Source: Membranipora membranacea (Eukaryota; Bryozoa; Gymnolaemata; Cheilostomatida; Membraniporidae). Taken from it: a stretch of 64,000 bases of DNA. The notes below the pieces were generated by a model. It was given only the letters and a program-made list of their open reading frames with translations, made no database searches and was not told where the DNA came from. Where the stretch lies: the NCBI GenBank assembly GCA_914767715.1, contig OU612070.1:16011501-16075500 (forward strand). The letters run 5' to 3'. Each line of letters begins with the position of its first letter. Position 1 is the stretch's first letter. Made by a program: the position numbers and the translations under genes. Shown in pieces: positions 47,616-57,777 of the stretch.

Positions 47616-49348
47616 TCATGTCTCTTTCTCACACACATACTGGCGTTTGTGTTGATCACTATCACAAGGCAATCCATCAAGTGTAAGCCAAACTCTGAAC
47701 ATTTGGGCACAAGGTCCAAATCCATTTGAGGGATTAGAGGACCAACCCAAGGTTACGACTGTTCCATCTGACCAAACCCATGTTCCATTTGCAGAGCGAG
47801 TTGCACCTGTCCAAACACCGCGCCCATCGCCCAACCATCCTGAAATAAATCTTCAATCTCAATATTCAAGTATGCTCAGAGCCCTGACCAGTCACATTAC
47901 ATTATGAACAAATTCAAGATGTTAGGTTAAAACACTGCAGTTGTTGATTAAAAGGGTTGATCAAAATCGGATGTCTTATCACCCGCCACATCCTGAAGCA
48001 TGGGCGGAAAAATTGTAGTGCATAAATGGCTAGGCAGCCATATCTGCGCCAATTTGCTCTCTGTTTGCAGGCAAGTCAGAGCACACCTGGGGCAAACCAA
48101 CCCCCAGTAGTCAATGGACTGCAGTGGGATTCAAACCCACGACATTCAACATGTGCGTGTTAAAGGACGGCGCTCTAACCAACTGAGCAACCCACTACTT
48201 GATCCTTGCTGAAAAACAATAGTCATCAGTGCTCATACAACAGCTAATACAAAGGGTTTCGGTTGAGATATGTGTCACTTAATGCATTTGCCGATGTCCT
48301 CACGGTGTCGTGTCAGATCATGTCATGTCATTTTGTGTCATGTCATGTCGTGTCGTGCCATGACGTGTCGTGTCGTTTTGTGTTGTGTCATGTCATGTCA
48401 TTTCATGTCAGATCATGTCATGTCAGATCATGTCATGTCGTGTCATGATGGTGTCATGTCATGATGGTGTCATGTCATGATGGTGTCATGTCATGATGGT
48501 GTCATGTCATGATGGTGTCATGTCATGAGGGTGTCATGTCATGATGGTGTCATGTCAGATCATCTGATAACAACTGACAGGAAAAGTATTTGTTACACAC
48601 CTGTCATTAGGTTTCCAACGAGGTCCCTGAACACATTGAGAGAATCATTGTTTTTCCAACCAGCAAGTTGAGCACCGTTGGCATCACAGCTGGACGCGGC
48701 CTGTTGCCTGGACTCTTCAATTGCAAAAAACTTGATGCATCTGTCACTGACTTGATTGTAATACCATCCATCAGACCCATTGCAGCTCATTGCAACAACT
48801 GCAAACATGGAAACTAAGAGCTATTCATGTTGAACATAGATAAAGAGTTCTCATTTTCTATGAAAAACTTTCCTATCTTCTTTGTCAAGCAACACTTTTC
48901 AGTTGTAGAAGTATCGAACATACTCTCTATCTCTAGTAGTCGCTAAATAAGGTCACATCACCGCGATTTTGAGGAGTTTTCTCCTCTTAGAGGCCAATCA
49001 TGACATGTGCTGAAAAATACTATATTGAGATGAAGCTATGATCCATTATTTATTATGGTAGCTCAATGTGATAATAAGATTCAGATAACGTTTCAGACAG
49101 GGCTTACCTGATTGATAAATTCGTTGTTCTGTTGTACAGCTTGTGTTATCTATAGTTCGATCAATAACAACACGACCATGCCGACACGAACCTGCGCTCA
49201 TTGTATATCCGAATCCAACACATGATCTATCTGATAGGCATCCAGTTGCGCATTGAAAAACACGAATGACGCTATATGTCCAATGATCCTCTGATGGCAT
49301 GAGACAGTTTTCAGTGCGCCTAAAAAGCTGTGATTGGCTAGACGCCAC
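47616..49348 (-). CDS. PAN/apple plus C-type lectin fusion protein (first exon not found)
   Basis: Three minus-strand exons in phase: 49348-49108, 48798-48601 and 47839-47616 (220 residues). Exon one begins in phase 0 after TTTGCAG and encodes a PAN/apple-like domain (ENCLMPS, QCATGCLSDRSCVGFGYT, CTTEQRIYQ). Exons two and three form a C-type lectin domain: CNGSDGWYY, DRCIKFF, AASSCDANGAQLAGW, WLGDGRGVWTGA, GTWVWSDGT, CAQMF, LPCDSDQHKRQYVCEKE. The calcium-dependent sugar motifs EPN/QPD and WND are absent (SNPSNG and TLDG instead), so classical sugar binding is doubtful. A signal peptide exon should lie upstream. The neighbours are two more PAN genes on the same strand. Intron 2 holds a SINE and a satellite. 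A secreted recognition or defence role is an inference. Confidence 0.82.
48025..48199 (-). mobile_element. tRNA-derived SINE, second copy
   Basis: Minus strand: TAGTGGGTTGCTCAGTTGG with A box, then B box GGGTTTGAATCCC, then the body AGGTGTGCTCTGACTTGCCT shared with 34335-34509. It lies in the lectin gene intron in the same orientation as the gene. A single tRNA gene is excluded by the shared non-tRNA body. Confidence 0.85.
48300..48556 (+). repeat. TGTCATG-based low-complexity tract with 16-bp satellite
   Basis: The first part is irregular (GTGTCGTGTCATGTCATTT types). From about 48433 to 48550 the unit GTGTCATGTCATGATG repeats about seven times. Overlapping open frames with Cys/His/Val composition at 48263-48464 are products of the repeat, not genes. 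It lies in a lectin intron. Confidence 0.95.
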
Positions 49349-50088
49349 CTGCAAATTATTTAAAGTGGTGACTGAACTGGAAACGTAGCGTTATCTTTGT
49401 CTCAACCGGATAAAATAAAGTGATAGCTTAAAAAAGCAATAGCTGCCAAATTAAATTCAGAAATTCAAAATCTACCTTGGCGCTCTTTTGATCGTATAAG
49501 GTAAAACATTTTGTGTGTACTGTTGGGATGTTGCTGCAATCCATAACCACATAATATTATTTTTACCATACCTTTATTGAGAATGCTAAATAAAGAATCC
49601 AATGTCGGCACATGCAACCTGCAGGTTGCATGATCCTGGTTGACTCTCCAGCTTGTATACTCTAACAATTATGAACTTTTAAGGGTTTGCTTCTCGTTTT
49701 ATATTGATAGATTTGTCATTGATTTTCTTAATGACTATGACAATATCAACTCATTTCCATCATTTTCCTGGTTCAATGGCAGAAGGATATTAAAATGTCT
49801 GACACTCTTACGTTCGCCACAGAAAGACAAAATATAATTTCACACGGACATTGATCTTAGCAATCGAAATTTTTCTGATGAAAGGTAAATGAAGTTTGAA
49901 CAAATTTGCAATTATAAATTATGTTTCATTCCTCAACTTATAATCATAGATATTTTATTGATCTTGTTTCATTTTGCAAAAAAAAACTCATATTGTAGAT
50001 TACCTCTAGGCAATTCCTCTGATAAAGCAAGATATTAAATAGTTTTATACAGGAATTGAACACAATAATAAAATATGACTTGAAACTA
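49349..50088. other. Upstream of the lectin exons, possible intron
   Basis: No exon recognised. If the lectin gene has a signal-peptide exon like its neighbours, this stretch is intron 1. Confidence 0.4.
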
Positions 50089-50095
50089 GTAATAT

Positions 50096-51357
50096 CAGAG
50101 ACTATAGATATAGAGACCTTCCACTTGCCATGATAACGTATATAACCAATGCGAACACATTGAAAATTAGGCTCCGCCTCTTTCTGGTGGTAATCGCTTG
50201 GAGGTAAGCGTACCCAGTGCTATGAATTTACTATCAAAAGTTGACAAGGTGCATGATTTAGTTGTTTATTTTATAAGTACATTCACACAAAACTCTCAAT
50301 AATATCAACTGGGACAAATGAAACCTAAGATGTGACTTTTATATAATATGGGCGGCCATAGGCATCAAGGAAACAAAATACTTGGTGGATGATAAATCCT
50401 TTTGGTAACGTAGCCCCCATATGTATAGACAATTGAATATTCAATGTGAAAATAGTTAAATGTGAACAAGCACTGATGTTATATTCTCCAGTTCCGGTGA
50501 CTGAATTGAACCCATCAGTTAGGCCAGCACAGAAACTTTCTATAGCAAAGGTCTGAGAAAAGTATCATCCTCAAAAAGTCAAAGTTTTCCCGTTTAAAGT
50601 CAGCATATTGCTGGTTGTTGCCTGAAGATATGTGCTTTGAACTGCTCTGAATCTGTCTATGAAGCCCAAACAAGTTTTCAAGGCGATTTGTAAAAGAAGC
50701 TTTTCATAGCCCCAACCATCCCACAATAACTTTGAGGCAGAGAGGGAGGTCTTCTATCTATCAATGCAGTAAATTCTTTACATTTGTCAGCATTGAATTG
50801 TCAGTATGAATCTGCTGACGATGCACTTTACTCTGATGCCATTCTTACTTCAGTTTTGAATGTGTGTGTATGGTTGGTACTAGTCACCATGATTAAATTT
50901 GTTTATATTAATCTTAGAGCATATATTAACAAACAAAAAGATGCCCTCTTCCTCTTGTCCTCACACATGAAAACTTTGTCCATGAAACTCATCACAACAG
51001 CTAACCTATGTCAGGCCATCATTACATCGCAGTGGGCAACAATGATGGATTATACTGCACAGCCCCCTTACTTTCTTACAAAAATACAGGCCTGTATAAT
51101 ATAAATATCTGGCTAAGAATGCAATAACAAGTTGATAGTGACTTTGTTGCTGTCTGATCTGGTTTTGTCATCAAGATTGTGGTTATTTTGCCTCAAATAA
51201 CTCAGGTGAAAAACCTGAAATTTTATTGAGAAACCCATTGCTGTCCAAGGCAGCAGCGCTTACTTAACAACCAGTAGTGGGCGTGACCGTTAAATAAAGC
51301 TGATTGGCTATTCGCATTTTATGCGCAAGTGGAAGGTCTCTATATCTATAGTCTCTG
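50096..51357. mobile_element. 1.26-kb hAT/P-like non-autonomous element
   Basis: The ends CAGAGACTATAGATATAGAG are perfectly inverted for about 35 bp through TTCCACTTGC, with weaker similarity for another 50 bp. Both sides are flanked by GTAATAT (50089-50095 and 51358-51364). CAGAG termini with a 7-8 bp duplication fit hAT or P superfamilies. The 106-codon frame at 50784-51104 shows no transposase features. Confidence 0.85.
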
Positions 51358-51364
51358 GTAATAT

Positions 51365-51989
51365 CACACTTTTCCCACTGGTGAAGTAATATGACAATGG
51401 CCAACAATTATGATAACTCTGAGAAACAGTAAGTTCAACATTCAGTATAAAATTTAGTATAACTACAATTCTGAGTGTCTGCAGACTGATCTCTCCTACA
51501 TACATGTTGAGTAGGATGGAGTCTTTAGCGGAAGTAACACTGTGCCAAGAGGCCTGTGATTCTGATGAATGGTTTTTTGAGAAAACTTTTAACTATACTA
51601 AATATAATGTAGTGTACTCTGTTAAACAATATAGGTGCTGGCCAACAATTATTAGCACAACAAAGATAGAATTTAATGTTTGAGATTTTACAACTTCATA
51701 ATGAATCACATCAATGCGTTTTCCTTTCAAATTTTGAAAATAGGTCTACCGCAATTTTCGATTTGACAAAATTTAGTTATTTTAGTGCAACATAAAAAAA
51801 ATATCTAGGATTTTCTATATCCTGCTCACTTCTTCCGAAAACCATCTGATGATACAAAAATTCACATAGGGTAGCTTGATAAAGCAAAAATAACAACAGA
51901 ACAGGATTCTTTTTCACAGTGACGAGACACTTTATAGACTACCAAAAGCAAATGTATCAGCCACAGTATTTTATACATATGCAGACGCA
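51365..51989. other. Possible relics of a PAN-type exon
   Basis: Plus-strand 51504-51680 reads MLSRMESLAEVTLCQEACDS then DEWFFEKTFNYTK, which recalls the C-x-x-AC helix of PAN domains. Minus-strand 51505-51418 reads like a signal peptide (TLRIVVILNFILNVELTVSQ) and could be the missing first exon of the lectin gene, but no good splice donor follows. Neither is called. Confidence 0.3.
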
Positions 51990-52659
51990 CTATGGAATAA
52001 TATAATCATGAGATGATACAGAATGCTCTGGACGTGGTCCCCATTCATAGCCAGATACACCTGATCGACCAAGGAAGCATGTGTTGCTGCTATGGAAGGT
52101 GATAGCATAGCACTTGTCTACAGTGTGATCCAAATTATAACGGAGGCAGGACGCCATACATTCAGTTTCAGAGCTCACTTCAAATTCACTTGATGCAGTC
52201 AAACTCGAGAAGCATTCGCCTGATGGTAAATCAACAAAAACTCCCCTCAAGTTTCCCTGAAAAGAAAATTCTCAGCATGAAATCAGTCCTTCACTAACTG
52301 AACTATAACAATAATGAATTAAATAAAGACAAATTTTAAGTATTAGAAATAAATTACATCACTTATAAAGTACTACTGTCTCTGCTATATATGGCAATAA
52401 AATAATTATTGTTACTCCCATTTCTGATAATATAAATTCCCTTCATTACATGCATGTTTATCGAATATTCTACCATCTCTATGAAGTGAAAAATATACTG
52501 GCCGACGTATGTATCATTGCATTTTTTCTGGAGCAATTATTCCGGAGATTTAGTAATATGAAAACATTAAGTTGATACTAATTCAATTTCACTTACCCTC
52601 GCAATAGAAGCATTGCAGTAAAGTGACAGAAGAAGGAACCAGAACTTTAGGGACGCCAT
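51990..52659 (-). CDS. Small secreted PAN/apple-like protein
   Basis: Two exons: 52659-52597 encodes a signal peptide (MASLKFWFLLLSLYCNASIA, 21 codons) and ends at GGTAAGT; 52256-51990 begins after TTTTCAG. The junction is phase 0. The 109-residue product has one PAN/apple-like domain with paired cysteines: SGECFSSL, SSETECMASCLRY, DKCYAITFHSSNTCFLG, and a tail ending SSHDYIIP. PAN domains mediate protein or carbohydrate contacts in secreted proteins. The paralogue at 54847-55415 has the same gene structure; the lectin gene at 47616-49348 has a related domain. Function unknown. Confidence 0.85.
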
Positions 52660-54082
52660 TTCATCTGAAAATTTCTAGATCTGTTGCAGTTGGGTAACTA
52701 ATTGAAAAGCATTAACCAGTAGATAAGTGTATACCTTGAAGTTTCCCTGTCACCAACCTGGAGCAAATAACATGGGAAGATAAGTTTTGGTAATGCCATC
52801 AAAGCTGCTGTTTTTATAGAGGCTTGTCAAATGAATAATGCTCCTTATGTTGGTGGTAACTGGATGTAACCAATCTTCAGATGAAACTGTCTCAGCATTA
52901 CAGACAGATTTGCCTATCTTTGCACATATTATTATTATCACTTAGGGTGTATAATGATTCCTAGTTATTTAACTTAGCCAGCTCAAGCACTCCTCCAAAA
53001 TGCTTTGGTGGATTGAAAAAAATATCTTTCCAACCTTTCTGACATGAATAAAAGGGAGTTTCTGTTAATTGAATTTTTTTCTAGCTTTCTGTGTTCCTGA
53101 GTACCAGGGCAAGCGTCAGATCATTCATTATAACTGTAGATGATATAATATTATGTGCGCCCTACCAATTTCTATCTAATCCTGATATGTAGCCTATATC
53201 ATAAAATTAGCTACATAATAATTATATAAAAATAGCTAAATTTAAAAACAAAAACATCAGATCATTCATCGTACCTGCAGATGATATAATATTAAGTGTG
53301 TCTGATGAATTTCACGTCTAATTCTGATATATAGCCTTTATTATAAAAAATTAGCTACCCGGCGCTGGCAGTGTGAACTCAACTTGAATTCGATTAAATT
53401 TGAGAAATAAACAAAGCAGTAATACATACCAGAAATAAAGCTTAATCCTAGCAAAATCTAGCTAAATAAAAAAAAAATTGGATAGCAAATTCTGGTATAA
53501 GTGTAAATGGGTGTATGACCATATAATAATAAAAATCAGGGTATTAAAGTTAAAAAATAGTGAGCATCATACCCACTTTCTGCTACTAAAACCGAATCTG
53601 TGAGCTGTCCTTAGTACTTCAATTTTATCAATTTCGACAAATCCAGGAAGTTCAAAACTTATTTTAACATTAAAACTACATCTTTAATTTAATTTGGCGA
53701 TTTGCCTTGGGCACAACATAGTTTGAATTAAGTGCCTTACACTGTATAATGAATCACGGTGTGTCATAATTTTGAGAGTGAGTTGCTTTGAATGGGTTAT
53801 CATTGCATCTCATTGGAAACAGACCGGTCTGAAAGCTTATGATGAGTGTGATGTTTTAAAATGGTATTCCAGCGTTGCAAAGTATTCCAGCATTCCAAAG
53901 CGTTGATGGTTTTGATGAGTATAATGTAACCCACAACTAGACTATCAGTATGTTTTCACAACTCTCTAACTATGAGGACTGTTTTTTTCTTTTTCATTAT
54001 GTTTATTCGAGTTATTTTGCTGTCATTTTGGGAAGTTGTCTGATCTCTATCCATAGTATCAGATTGCCTCGCCAATTTCATT
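52660..54082. other. Intergenic between the two PAN genes
   Basis: AT-rich. A diverged tandem duplication of about 100 bp lies at 53112-53213 and 53257-53357 (both contain AGATCATTCAT and AGATGATATAATATTA). No gene. Confidence 0.6.
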
Positions 54083-54170
54083 TTTTTTATTTATTTATAG
54101 AAGTAGGCTTGAAAGTTTACAAATAACAGATAGTTAATGGCAATTTGTTGACCTCTGAGAATACTAAGAA
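54083..54170 (-). mobile_element. Very short family-B LINE 3' end
   Basis: Minus strand reads CTCAGAGGTCAACAAATTGC through TATAAATAAATAAA. It is only the last ~85 bp of the family-B 3' untranslated region plus tail. This is extreme 5' truncation. Confidence 0.88.
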
Positions 54171-54846
54171 TGTCTGCATCTGACAAAAATTTCTTAGTTG
54201 CGTTTCAAGAATAATAAATATGGCTATGAGCCAACTGTTCACATTGCCAACAAACTGCAATCATGCAATCACTATAACCAAGGATGGTAAGCTTTCATTT
54301 TTTTACTGGAATAGCAGGGCAGAGTTAATATAATCCTTGTTTTGAACAATTTTGATGATTATGACAACTCCACTCTACTCATCATAAATACTGTTTCACT
54401 AGACATAATATGAGAAGCTTTATCTCACTGGTGTCACTGATGCCACAGATATCTCACTGATATGACCTGATTGTATCATGTCTTGTTCATCACAGTCCCA
54501 GTTGGTTCAGACAAACATTTACATCAGTTATATATTTAAAATAAAATCATTGTTAGAAAACATAATAATTATCATTTGAAAAACCAATACTCCAGGAAAC
54601 ATTGAACTTTTGGTCTAGGCACAATGTGCACCTGAAACGCTCGATGGCTACTTTCAAAAAACAAATTGAGTCGCACAAAATAGATAAGGACCAGTCTCAC
54701 AAATGTGGTTATCTTAAACCTCGTACATTTACATCATAATGAAAATAATCATTTTTATCAAACTAACATTTTTTCAAACCGTCACCGTCTCAAGCATCAT
54801 TAAATTGGTGAACAAAAAGAAAATTAAAGAGATATTTCATTTTTTG
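54171..54846. other. Downstream of PAN gene, no gene
   Basis: No frame or repeat recognised. Confidence 0.5.
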
Positions 54847-55415
54847 CTAGTTCAACACATAATGGTGGATATATGTATCTGACCTACCAAAATAGGTCAC
54901 TGCTCCCTCTACACATGTCTTAAGATAATAAGATTGACCGGTTCGTACAAGGAGGCAGGTTCCATTGGGATAGAAGGTAAATGAATAACACCTTCCATTC
55001 TCGTTCGTCAGTTTGTGTTGGAGACAGGCATTCATACATTCAATTAATGAGCTCACTTCTATCTTGCCTGATACGGTGGGACTTTTGTAGCATTTGCCGT
55101 TTTGTAGCTCAGTGAAAGTATGACTCAGCTCTCCCTAAATGAAATATGTATAACTATAGCTTCCCTAGATAGGGTCACCAAGAGAGATATTCCCGCCAGC
55201 CCCTGCATGACTACTAAGTAAATATTATAGCTGGCAAGAATTTTAAAGCTTTGAGTAAAATCATAACTGAATTTTCTCGGAACAACCGACTCAAATGTGT
55301 TGGATCATGTGAAAATAATGTTTATTCTAAATTATTAATCACTTACCTCTGCAATGAAAATTCTGCTGTAAAATAATAAATAGAAGACCAAAATGTTCAT
55401 TGCTGCCATCCTCAT
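54847..55415 (-). CDS. Small secreted PAN/apple-like protein, paralogue
   Basis: Exon 1 (55415-55347) encodes MRMAAMNILVFYLLFYSRIF then IAE, a signal peptide, ending at GTAAGT. Exon 2 (55134-54847) starts after ATTTAG in phase 0. The product has 118 residues with LQNGKCYKS, SSLIECMNACLQH, GRCYSFTFYPNGTCLLV and an extra KTCVEG, ending IHHYVLN. Exon structure, cysteine spacing and the V-S-S-x-x-EC-M-x-x-C signature mark it as a paralogue of the gene at 51990-52659, about 2.2 kb away. The start is the first of three in-frame ATGs; the second (MAAMN) would also give a signal peptide. Function unknown. Confidence 0.85.
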
Positions 55416-56467
55416 TGAATCTTGTGGCTCTCCAGTTGTAGTGAATACTGAACAGTATTATCATTGTCCTAAGTCATCACGAAGCGAGTATTGATGCATC
55501 TTCATTTCAATTAGTTTTGGTTCTGACCAAAATTGATTACAGCAAATGAATCTTTAATTGAAATTTTTAAAACAGAAAGAATTGTCATGTAAGATATATC
55601 TTCACAAAGAATGCAATTTCAGATCATAAGAATGGTTTATGGCACAAATGACTATAATTTTAATGAGTTTTGGTTCTGGCCAAAATTGCTTACCACTGCT
55701 GACAAGCCAATTCTTTGGGCCTCAACAATAGATACAATTTCCAATTTCCATGGCAATCATAAAATTTCACAATGATATCGCATTACATCGTAAAAGATTG
55801 AAATTGGATGTGCAATTAGTTTATATGATTGAATTCATTTGACAGAATGCTGAAAAAGAGGGCTTGATGAACAAGTACAAAGCTGTTATATTGCATGTAA
55901 GACATCTCCTAAGATCCGCACTAATTTCAGAGAGTAGTCTTCAGAAGTTAATGAATGTAATAATATAACAATTTGATTACGAGCATGGCACTTTTCTTCA
56001 CCTAATCTAATATCACCAACCCTAAAGCAGAAGCGCTAATATGACCCTCACTGATGAAGTGATATACTATTATTGCATGTTATCTCTGATGGATAGGGAA
56101 TGAATTAATTCACTTAGCATGAGTACCAACAGAGGGGATACGGTGTGGTGACCTGATATCAGTTTCATTAATTAAGGGCGGGAACATGTTAGGTACTCGC
56201 ACTTAATTGACTCAAGCGATCCGAGATACACATGTTAATAGTGCAGTCTCGATGTCAGTGTGAATCTGACCTAGGTATGGCAGCATATGACTGTGTGTGA
56301 CTGAGTTCATGTATCAGACTATTCTCTAATGCTCTCAGATCACATTTAAGAGTTCCATCATAAATTCTAAGGATACTCTAAGGGTCCATCAGCAGCCATG
56401 ATGAGGAACCTTAGTTCATTCACCTTTGTGAATGCTATGACCAATATATTGAATAGCCTGCAGTGCC
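55416..56467. other. Intergenic between PAN cluster and EPRS gene
   Basis: A short duplicated phrase (AGTTTTGGTTCTGACCAAAA / TGGCCAAAATTG) occurs at about 55513 and 55660. No gene recognised. Confidence 0.5.
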
Positions 56468-56471
56468 TTAA

Positions 56472-57152
56472 GCTGTGGCTACATGTCACGATTTTTACAT
56501 CGATTTGGGGTCACGAGTGGTTAATCGGTGGATCTGCACGAGTGATTACTCGTGTTAAGTGGACATCCAACTTGTTGGTCTTTTGCCCGAGTGATCTAGA
56601 CGATCCTCTATGCTGATTGGTTGTTGATTGCTTGCTTAAATAATTACGCGGTTAAACACGTCATCTATCAAATTGTGACAGGCTATCAAAAATGGAGGAG
56701 TTGATAATATCTGTAGTTAAATCACATCCTCCTATTTATGATAAAAAAGACCATAACTACAAAGATAGGAGTGGTGCTGTAGTGAAAATATGGAAGGTAA
56801 TAGTTGTATCACTTGGAAATGGAAGCTGTCCTGACATGACATCCATAGTATAGCATAGGAAAATCAATTTTACAGAAGAATGAAATTTTATTTGGTGAAG
56901 ATTCTAAGTGACAAAGACCCGGATTTAATATGACATATCCGGTCATTTGTTAACACGCCCATTAAATATCATTGGTCAATCGATTGAACTGAGGGAGTTA
57001 ATTGGTCAATATAGGCACCTGATTTATTACCCCACTATAACTCACTAAACCATCGAGTACTAACCCATAGGCCTGTGTAGCAGTGTGAGATCGGCCTAGC
57101 ATGTCTAGACATGCCATCGGCCTGTGATTACATCGTGACATGTAGCCACATC
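56472..57152. mobile_element. 681-bp TTAA-type element with 21-bp inverted ends
   Basis: Left end GCTGTGGCTACATGTCACGA and right end (inverted) GATGTGGCTACATGTCACGA differ at one position. The left is preceded by TTAA (56468-56471) and the right is followed by TTTA (57153-57156), one base off. No transposase. The 72-codon frame at 56398 crosses the element edge and is not a gene. Confidence 0.8.
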
Positions 57153-57526
57153 TTTAGTCTGAGCCCCCCAGACTTCTGACCCCTGCCGATTGCCCCTGTG
57201 CTTGGATGTGTAATTGTGTAATAAAAGCATTATACTCAGCGTTAGTTTTTTTGCGACACCACGTGTCTGTTACCTTCGACTGTACCTCTGACGTTGTAGT
57301 TACTCCATCCAATCCCTATGAAGTTTTAAAAATTTGATTTTGTCCTTGACTAAGCTATAGATTGTCATTTTTGATTTTGTGAGTTTTTGACAATACAAGT
57401 ATACTATTAGAAGCCGAACACTGTGACTGATATCCCTATTCGCTGCCGCATCAGTTTGTTTGACAATTGCTGGGTCTCAATCATTAATGACGTAAGACAA
57501 GGGTTTATTTTTGCTCAGTCTGAGTA
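57153..57526. other. Short intergenic region before the EPRS 3' end
   Basis: No gene. It ends with two minus-strand AATAAA signals (57527-57532 and 57504-57509). Confidence 0.5.
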
Positions 57527-57532
57527 TTTATT
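57527..57532 (-). promoter_or_regulatory. Polyadenylation signal for the EPRS transcript
   Basis: AATAAA on the minus strand, 246 bp after the stop codon; a second lies 18 bp further on. Confidence 0.6.
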
Positions 57533-57777
57533 CTTTGGACACAAAAAAAGACAAATTGTATTATTAACAAGGTTCTGATACTTGCTCACAAAGAGTGAAT
57601 CTTTCTGGGTATTCATAATACAAAAAAATTATTCATTTTGTAAATGAGCTTTAGTTGCTGTTAGATTGCTAGATATTGAAGACATTCAATGTTGTACCCT
57701 TGTAGTCTAACATTTCTGTTTGAGAAATCTCATTTCATTAGACTGACATTATGCAGACATCAAATTGAGGTCTTTCA

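Noticed and set aside
48263-48464. Overlapping open frames rich in Cys, His and Val
   Set aside because: They arise from the TGTCATG repeat tract and have no independent support.
50784-51104. 106-codon plus-strand frame as a gene
   Set aside because: It lies wholly inside the inverted-end element, has no recognisable transposase feature and no start context.
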